DNA of 64,000 bases from Nocardia vinacea. Its GTDB lineage: Bacteria; Actinomycetota; Actinomycetes; Mycobacteriales; Mycobacteriaceae. The notes beneath the pieces are model-generated. The model was given only the letters and a program-made list of their open reading frames with translations, made no database searches and had not been told where the DNA came from. Of the stretch, positions 56,540-64,000 are shown piece after piece (position 1 is the first letter of the stretch; every line of letters starts with the position of its first letter). Both the position numbers and the translations under genes were made by a program. The stretch spans positions 3,162,001-3,226,000 of the forward strand of contig NZ_CP109149.1 in NCBI RefSeq assembly GCF_035920345.1. Reading direction: 5' to 3'.

Positions 56540-57729
56540 GTGTTGCGCTGGATAACTGCCGGAGAATCCCATGGTCCCGCTCTTGTCACCATCCTCGAGG
56601 GGATGGTGGCCGGTGTCGAGGTGACGTCCGACGAGATCTCCGCACAGTTGGCGCGCCGTCGGCTCGGGTACGGGCGCGGCGCCCGGATGAAGTTCGAGGC
56701 CGATAAGGTCACCGTCATCGGCGGTGTGCGGCACGGGCGCACCATGGGCGGACCGGTGGCCATCGAGATCGCGAACTCCGAGTGGCCGAAGTGGACCACG
56801 GTTATGTCCGCGGATCCGGTGGACGAGAGCGAACTCGCCGATATGGCCCGCAACGCACCGCTGACCCGGCCGCGGCCCGGCCATGCCGACTACGCGGGCA
56901 TGCTCAAGTACAACTTCGACGACGCCCGCAATGTTTTGGAGCGGGCCAGCGCCCGTGAGACCGCCGCGCGCGTCGCTGCGGGCACGGTCGCCAGGAATTT
57001 CCTGCGCCAGGCCTTCGGCGTCGAGGTCATCTCGCATGTCGTCTCGATCGGCACTGCCGCCAACACCACCGGCATCGCGCCGACCGCCGCCGACCTGACC
57101 GCGATCGACGAGAGTCCGGTGCGCGCGTTCGACAAGGACGCCGAGGCCGCGATGATCACCGAGATCGAGGCCGCCAAGAAGGACGGCGACACCCTCGGTG
57201 GTGTGGTCGAAGTGGTCGTGGACGGACTACCGGTTGGATTGGGGTCGTTCATCAGCGGCGCGGATCGGCTGGATTCGCGGCTCGCGGGCGCGCTCATGGG
57301 GATTCAGGCGATCAAGGGCGTCGAGGTCGGCGACGGTTTCGAAACCGCGCGCCGTCGCGGCAGCCAGGCACATGACGAGATGAAGCCGGGACCGGACGGC
57401 GTGCTGCGCTCGACCAACCGCGCCGGTGGTCTCGAGGGCGGTATGACCAATGGCGAGCCGCTGCGCGTGCGCGCCGCGATGAAGCCGATCTCGACGGTGC
57501 CGCGCGCGCTGTCCACGGTCGATATGACCACCGGCGAGGAGGCCGTCGCCATCCACCAGCGCTCGGATGTCTGTGCCGTGCCCGCTGCGGGTGTGGTCGC
57601 CGAGTCCATGGTCGCGCTGGTCGTCGCACAGGCCGCGCTGGAGAAGTTCGGCGGTGATTCACTGGTCGAGACCGTCGACAACATCACCAGCTACGTCAAG
57701 CGCATCGGCACCCGACCACACGTGCCGCA

Positions 57730-57733
<4 letters not shown>
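56540..57733 (+). CDS. aroC: Chorismate synthase
   Basis: Last shikimate step: EPSP to chorismate, requiring reduced FMN. 397 residues. The FMN/EPSP-binding signatures are intact: [14 protein letters not shown] at the N-terminus, [28 protein letters not shown] and a long family-typical body ending [24 protein letters not shown] 56540 gives the standard N-terminus; GGGAAG lies 9 bases upstream, and a longer frame to 56450 is not conserved. Named aroF in older M. tuberculosis annotation. It overlaps aroK by 4 bases (ATGA). Confidence 0.96.
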
Positions 57734-59836
<2,103 letters not shown>

Positions 59837-59849
59837 TCGCGAACAGCGA

Positions 59850-59886
59850 AGCGGCGCATCCGATTCGGTCGGATGCGCCGCTTTCG
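59850..59886 (+). terminator. Intrinsic terminator of the aroC-aroK-aroB transcript
   Basis: A perfect 14-base-pair stem (59850-59863 with 59869-59882) around a 5-base loop, followed by a T-containing tail, 14 bases after the aroB stop. Confidence 0.85.
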
Positions 59887-59984
59887 TTTCACGATCTCGG
59901 CCGCAGGCACAATGCCGACGACATCGGCCCCGCCCGCTGCATGGGCGAACTGAGCACCTGAACAGGACTGCGGCCAATCCGGAA

Positions 59985-60030
59985 AAACGAAGGCGACCCT
60001 CCGGCCGTATCGGCCGATGAAGGTCGCCTC
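59985..60030 (-). terminator. Terminator of the converging minus-strand gene at 60050
   Basis: GGCGACC (59992-59998) pairs with GGTCGCC (60022-60028), enclosing a second hairpin (cggccgtatcggccg). The minus-strand reading then continues TTCGTTTTTCC, a T-rich tail. Confidence 0.7.
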
Positions 60031-60049
60031 CAATCGAATTCGCCAGCGG

Positions 60050-60532
60050 CTATGCGGGAGTCGCGGCGGCGCCAGGTGCCTGGGGTGCGGACCGATTAGC
60101 GGACTTGTTGATCTGGCGGTCGGCGATGATGCGGCCGATGCCGATGCCGATGAGGCCCGGAATGAAGACCAGCAGGACGATGAAGGACGCGCCCGCCGTC
60201 AGTTCGAAGAGCAGGCCGTTATCGCCGAGATCGAAGCGGGGCAGCCAGTCGAGCAGCCACGAAACCGCACCGCTGCCCAGACCCGCAGCAGCCGCAGTCT
60301 TCAGCCACAGGATGGTGAGGTCGGAGCCGTGCTCCGGATCCGGATGGACCTCACGGTCCTTGCGGCCATCCAGCACACCCCAGAACACCACCGCGGCGAG
60401 CAACACCACCAGGCACAGCGGTCGCATCCAACTGCCCTGGGTCGGCCAGTACACCATCGCGAATCCCAGCGCGGCACGCAGGAAAACGACCAGCGCACCG
60501 AGCCCGATGGCCCGCAACACCCAACCATTCAT
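60050..60532 (-). CDS. B-4DMT-family four-helix membrane protein
   Basis: 160 residues with four hydrophobic helices (AIGLGALVVFLRAALGF; RPLCLVVLLAAVVFWGVL; LKTAAAAGLGSGAVSWLLDWL; FIVLLVFIPGLIGIGIGRIIA) and a short Ala/Pro-rich cytoplasmic tail. It matches the actinobacterial B-4DMT family, named as a transporter on topology alone; no substrate is known to me. ATG 60532 and ATG 60544 are both possible. It lies downstream of aroE on the same strand with a 46-base gap, and ends in its own terminator, so it may be cotranscribed with alaS-ruvX-mltG-aroE. Confidence 0.75.
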   Translation of the reverse strand: MNGWVLRAIGLGALVVFLRAALGFAMVYWPTQGSWMRPLCLVVLLAAVVFWGVLDGRKDREVHPDPEHGSDLTILWLKTAAAAGLGSGAVSWLLDWLPRFDLGDNGLLFELTAGASFIVLLVFIPGLIGIGIGRIIADRQINKSANRSAPQAPGAAATPA

Positions 60533-60578
60533 GGTCAACACCATAGCCTCGAGTCGGCCGGATCCAAATGAGAACCGG

Positions 60579-61391
60579 TTACAGATTTATCGCCGCGGCC
60601 ATTTCCGCGTGTGGAGCCGGGCGGCCGGTGAACTGTTCGACCTGCCCGTAGGCCTGGTTCAGCAGCATCTCCAGCCCGCCCACCACGGTGTGCTCCGCCC
60701 GCGCGACCGCAACGGCCAGCGGCGTCGGCCACGGCTTGTAGATCGCATCGAGCACCACCGGGGCTGCCGCCACCGCCTCGGCGACGACCGCGGCCGCCTC
60801 GGCCGGGATAGTGCTCACCACGGCACCGGCATCCGCGCACGCCGCGCGCAATGCGTCTTTGTCGAAGCCGATCACGGCGGTGGTCATACCGAGCCGCTCC
60901 GCGAGATCCACTGCGTTGCGCGCTCTTCCGGCATCGCGGGCGACAACGGTCACCGCCTTCGCACCGAGTTCGGACAACGCGAGCAGCGCCGGACGCGCGG
61001 TTCCGCCCGCACCGAGTACGACAGCCTCGGCCAACTCGCCGACACCACCGCCGCGCAACGCGCCGAGCACACCGTCGACGTCGGTGCAGTCGGCACGCCA
61101 ACCCTGCGAACCGATCCGAACCAAGGTGTTCGCCGAGCCCACCAGTACCGCACGCTCGGTGCGTTCGCTCGCATATGCCAGCGCGGCTTCTTTACCCGGC
61201 ATGGTCACCGAAAGCCCGACCCATTCCGGCCCGAGCCCATCGACCAGACCGGGCAACTCCTCGGCCGAACATTCGATCCGCTCATAGGTCCAATCGAGCC
61301 CGAGCGCACGGTAGGCCGCCAGATGCAGCTGCGGCGAACGCGAATGCGCGATCGGCTTACCGAGCACGGCCGCCTTGCGGGTTTCCGTCAT
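60579..61391 (-). CDS. aroE: Shikimate dehydrogenase
   Basis: Reduces 3-dehydroshikimate with NADPH. 270 residues. Substrate-binding SRSPQLHLAAYRALG (Ser pair) and the catalytic Lys in TMPGKEAAL (a VxxPxK variant); the NADP Rossmann motif GAGGTARPALLAL; and the C-terminal DAIYKPWPTPL, LNQAYGQ. ATG 61391 lies 4 bases after the mltG stop, so translation is coupled; the ATG at 61406 would overlap mltG more. The mycobacterial order aroE-Rv2553c-Rv2554c-alaS is kept. Confidence 0.95.
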   Translation of the reverse strand: MTETRKAAVLGKPIAHSRSPQLHLAAYRALGLDWTYERIECSAEELPGLVDGLGPEWVGLSVTMPGKEAALAYASERTERAVLVGSANTLVRIGSQGWRADCTDVDGVLGALRGGGVGELAEAVVLGAGGTARPALLALSELGAKAVTVVARDAGRARNAVDLAERLGMTTAVIGFDKDALRAACADAGAVVSTIPAEAAAVVAEAVAAAPVVLDAIYKPWPTPLAVAVARAEHTVVGGLEMLLNQAYGQVEQFTGRPAPHAEMAAAINL

Positions 61392-61395
61392 CGCC

Positions 61396-62973
61396 TCACC
61401 GCCCACTGTCGAGAATTCCGCTCTGCCTGGCCTTTTCGATATTGCGCAGATGTTCGCTGTAACTCTCGGTGAACAAGGTGGTCCCCTGTTTGTCGACAGT
61501 CACGAAGTACAACCACGTCCCCGGCTCCGGATTCTCGACGGCGCGCAACGCATTCAACGATGGCGCGGAGATCGGGGTCGCCGGCAGTCCCGGCATGGCG
61601 TAGGTGTTCCACGGCGTGCGCTTGGCACGGTCGGCGTCGGTGGTTGCGACCTCGGTGCGGTCCAGTGCGTAGTTCACCGTCGAGTCGAACTGCAGTGGCT
61701 GGTTGTCCGCGAGCCGGTTCACGATCACCCGCGCCACCTTTCCCATATCCTGCGGCAGCGCTTCGCGCTCCACCAGCGAGGCGGCGATCAGGGCCTGGTA
61801 CGGATTCAGCTTCGTCTCGGCGCCGGACTGCAGCAGACCGGTCGACTCGTAGCTGCGCGCACTCGCACTCACCAGCTGTTTCAGAATCTGCTCCGGCGTA
61901 CCACTGGGATCGAAATCCCAGGTACCCGCGGCGATAAGACCTTCCAGCTGCCTGCCGCGGTCCGGTACGTCACGCACCCGCTGCTCGGCCCAACTCGGCA
62001 CGCCGAGGGCGGTCAGATCCGCACCCGCACCGGCGGCATCGAGCTGGTCGTAGGTGATGCATTTCTGATTCGTACCGGTGCCGACGCAGCTGGCGTCGGC
62101 GATCTTGCGGTAGATGCCGTCCTTGCGCGAGCCGGTATTCACGTCCTGCTGGTCGTGCAGCTGCCGTCCCTCGGAGACGACCAGATTGCCGACCCGCGAA
62201 CTCTTGCCGAGCAGTGCCGTCACCGCCTGCGTGGACGGGCTGTGACTCGGGATCGCGTAGTAGCCGGGCTGCACCGAATTCATATTCGAATTGCGCATGG
62301 CCGCTTGGAAGAAGGCCTCACTGCTCGCGACAATGCCCTTCTTGTGCATCTCCTCCGCGATCTGGTTCGACGTATCGCCCGGATGGACCTGCACCACCAC
62401 CAGCGGTCCGACCGGACCCGCGAAATCCTCGGGTGCGCCGAACATCTTGACCACTTTCATCCCCGCGAATACCGCGGCACCGGCGAACAGCGCCACGAAT
62501 AGCGCACCGATCAGCCACAGATTCCGGCGGCGCTTCTTGCGCTCGGCGGCCTTGCGGGAGGCCACCCGGGACCGTCGCCCGCGCGAGGGCGCACTGCGCC
62601 GACGCTCCGAGCGGGACTCCGCACGCTCCTCGTCTGTCCGACTCCCGCCGCGCTCGGACCTGGTGCGCCCCGACCGCGCGGACGCGGCACCGGAGCGTCC
62701 GCCACCCGACTCGTCACCGCGGGACCGCCGTGGCTCCGCTCCCTCGGCCCGCTGCGGACGCCCACGCCGCGGTTCCACGCGCTCGGCCCGCTGCGGGGCC
62801 GCACGCCGCGAACGCTCGGCCTCGAGTACCTCGTCGTGATCTTCGTCGGTGTAGCGCGGAATGACCGTGGTGTCGTCGTCGTAGTCCTCCCATGCTTGGT
62901 CGTTTCGCCGGTAACGCCGCTCAGCCTCGCGCTGACGGAAACGTTCCTCGGCTCGCGCCCATCGATCCGTCAT
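61396..62973 (-). CDS. mltG: Endolytic transglycosylase MltG (YceG-like) with long disordered N-terminal cytoplasmic region
   Basis: Membrane-anchored murein transglycosylase that cuts nascent glycan strands. 525 residues: a cytoplasmic stretch of about 150 residues, highly charged and Arg/Glu/Ser-rich, one membrane helix ([20 protein letters not shown], about 153-172), then the extracytoplasmic LysM-like and catalytic domains. The catalytic Glu lies in [14 protein letters not shown] (ASxVExE), followed by VARVIVNRL and the downstream [17 protein letters not shown], both family hallmarks. ATG 62973 overlaps ruvX by 4 bases. The long basic N-terminus is common in actinobacterial MltG and may connect to cell-wall complexes. 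Confidence 0.95.
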   Translation of the reverse strand: MTDRWARAEERFRQREAERRYRRNDQAWEDYDDDTTVIPRYTDEDHDEVLEAERSRRAAPQRAERVEPRRGRPQRAEGAEPRRSRGDESGGGRSGAASARSGRTRSERGGSRTDEERAESRSERRRSAPSRGRRSRVASRKAAERKKRRRNLWLIGALFVALFAGAAVFAGMKVVKMFGAPEDFAGPVGPLVVVQVHPGDTSNQIAEEMHKKGIVASSEAFFQAAMRNSNMNSVQPGYYAIPSHSPSTQAVTALLGKSSRVGNLVVSEGRQLHDQQDVNTGSRKDGIYRKIADASCVGTGTNQKCITYDQLDAAGAGADLTALGVPSWAEQRVRDVPDRGRQLEGLIAAGTWDFDPSGTPEQILKQLVSASARSYESTGLLQSGAETKLNPYQALIAASLVEREALPQDMGKVARVIVNRLADNQPLQFDSTVNYALDRTEVATTDADRAKRTPWNTYAMPGLPATPISAPSLNALRAVENPEPGTWLYFVTVDKQGTTLFTESYSEHLRNIEKARQSGILDSGR

Positions 62974-63506
62974 GCACCGTCTCCGGAATCAGACGCCGCT
63001 TCGGCCGACTTCAACACCGCACTCCGTTCGTCCAACCATCCCTGCAGGATCGCTACGGCGGCCGCCTGATCGATCACCTGCCGCTGGCCACGCGCGCGAA
63101 CTCCACTGTCCCGCAATGCACGTGCAGCTGACACCGTAGTCAAACGTTCGTCGGAAAGTCGGATAGGCACAGGTGCTATGACTGCGCGCAAACGCTCCGC
63201 GAACGCCATCGCCGCATCGGCTGCGGTCCCCTTTTCCCCGCGCAATGTCCGTGGCAGACCGACGATGACCTCGACGGCCTCGTATTCCCGCACAATTTCG
63301 GCAATTCTGGAAATGTCGCTTGCCGGTCCGGGTGCGCGCTTATTCGGCTTCGCGCGCGCCACCGTTTCCACGGGCGTGGCGAGCATGCCGTTCGGGTCGC
63401 TGGAGGCGACCCCGATTCGGACACTGCCGACATCGATGCCGATCCGCCTGCCGCGGCCGGGATCGGTGTCGGGCGAGGGACGATGACTCTCCGAGTCGCC
63501 CATCAC
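62970..63506 (-). CDS. ruvX: Putative Holliday-junction resolvase / pre-16S rRNA nuclease (YqgF/RuvX)
   Basis: RNase H-fold nuclease implicated in 16S rRNA 5'-end maturation and possibly Holliday-junction resolution. 178 residues. Catalytic acidic residues in [15 protein letters not shown] (first Asp), [14 protein letters not shown] (strand with Gly-Leu-Pro) and [12 protein letters not shown] (Glu/Asp), plus a late Asp in [12 protein letters not shown]. About 20 polar residues precede the fold. ATG 63506 overlaps the alaS stop by 4 bases (ATGA). Confidence 0.93.
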   Translation of the reverse strand: MMGDSESHRPSPDTDPGRGRRIGIDVGSVRIGVASSDPNGMLATPVETVARAKPNKRAPGPASDISRIAEIVREYEAVEVIVGLPRTLRGEKGTAADAAMAFAERLRAVIAPVPIRLSDERLTTVSAARALRDSGVRARGQRQVIDQAAAVAILQGWLDERSAVLKSAEAASDSGDGA

Positions 63507-64000
63507 CCGGCGAGTTCGGCCACCCGGGCACGGACCGAGGCCAGACCGACTTCGATACCCGAGGGGTCCGAACCGGCGCCCTGCGCCATCTCCGGCTTGC
63601 CGCCGCCGCGACCGGAAATGCTCGCGCCGAAGCTGGCGACCAGGTCTCCGGCCTTGAAGCCGAGATCCTGCGCGCTCCTGTTGACCGTCACGACGAAGGG
63701 CACCTTGCCATCGGCATTGCCGAGCAGCACGACGACCGCAGGTTCGGTGCCGAACCGGCCACGGATATCGGTGGCGAGGGTGCGCAGATCACCGGCGGTG
63801 ACACCTTCGGGCGCGGCCGCGGCCACCAGCAGCACGCTGCCGACCCGCTCGGCCTCGTCCACGAACTTGGCCGCCGAGGCGAGCACCGTAGCGATCTTGG
63901 TGCGCTCGAGCTCCTTCTCGGCCACCTTCAGCCGCTCCACGAGCTGCTCGACGCGCGCCGGCACCTCCTCCGAAGGCACCTTCAGCGAGGACGCGACACC
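63503..64000 (-). CDS. alaS: Alanyl-tRNA synthetase, C-terminal part (N-terminus beyond window edge)
   Basis: Charges tRNA-Ala. Only the last 165 residues are inside the window, so neither the catalytic nor the editing domain can be checked. What is visible is the coiled-coil linker ([20 protein letters not shown], about residues 15-35 of the visible part) and the C-Ala/DHHA1 domain ending [15 protein letters not shown], a family signature. The frame is open to the window edge. It is the first visible gene of alaS-ruvX-mltG-aroE. Confidence 0.95.
   Translation of the reverse strand, partial: GVASSLKVPSEEVPARVEQLVERLKVAEKELERTKIATVLASAAKFVDEAERVGSVLLVAAAAPEGVTAGDLRTLATDIRGRFGTEPAVVVLLGNADGKVPFVVTVNRSAQDLGFKAGDLVASFGASISGRGGGKPEMAQGAGSDPSGIEVGLASVRARVAELAG

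Overview
The window is a stretch of chromosome from a high-GC actinomycete, most likely a Nocardiaceae member and probably Nocardia. The indications are very high GC throughout, many GTG starts, mycobacterial-type integration host factor (mIHF), a small omega subunit, an actinobacterial PriA that lacks its ATPase motifs, and gene orders that match two separate blocks of the Mycobacterium tuberculosis chromosome as I remember it (Rv1379-Rv1416 and Rv2533-Rv2555). No rRNA, tRNA, CRISPR array or intact transposon was seen.

Layout. (1) 1-8.7 kb: riboflavin genes (ribBA, cut by the left edge, and ribE), rpe, an anti-sigma/SigF pair with a SigF-type promoter of its own, a YjbR protein, and the translation-start and rRNA-modification set def-fmt-rsmB with coupled overlaps. 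(2) 8.9-16.4 kb: a MoxR/Mg-chelatase-like ATPase with its VWA partner, a secreted lipase, a PadR repressor, a TetR/NmrA-like pair, and two gene relics: a TetR-dehydrogenase deletion chimera and the 3' end of a carotenoid oxygenase. (3) 16.4-25 kb: an unexplained dyad with a 21-codon ORF, then priA, metK (with a decayed copy of its own 3' end behind it), coaBC, rpoZ, gmk and mihF. (4) 24.1-33 kb: the pyrimidine operon pyrR-pyrB-pyrC-(membrane protein)-carA-carB-pyrF, with a PyrR-type leader in front and a strong terminator behind. (5) 33-53 kb: an accessory stretch between the two conserved blocks. It has several divergent TetR/enzyme pairs with clear operators, AlkB, an HD hydrolase, an FAD monooxygenase, a 1900-residue TIR-phosphoesterase-NACHT-pentapeptide-WD40 protein, an SLC13-type transporter and a tight three-gene operon (two-TM protein, cupin-like protein, inositol-monophosphatase-like protein). 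(6) 53-64 kb: ycii-nusB-efp-pepQ on the minus strand, prepilin peptidase-aroC-aroK-aroB on the plus strand, then aroE-mltG-ruvX-alaS on the minus strand, with alaS cut by the right edge.

How the genes work together. The core blocks are housekeeping operons: de novo UMP synthesis under likely PyrR translational control; the shikimate pathway split over two facing transcripts that end at back-to-back hairpins; and cofactor, nucleotide and translation functions joined by 1-8 nt overlaps. The accessory stretch is where new biology is most likely. The giant TIR/NACHT/WD40 protein has the make-up of a bacterial NLR-like immune sensor with an NADase-type TIR effector, and the neighbouring 2TM/cupin/phosphatase operon has no function I can name. 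All functional statements come from motifs and gene order read by eye; no database search was run.
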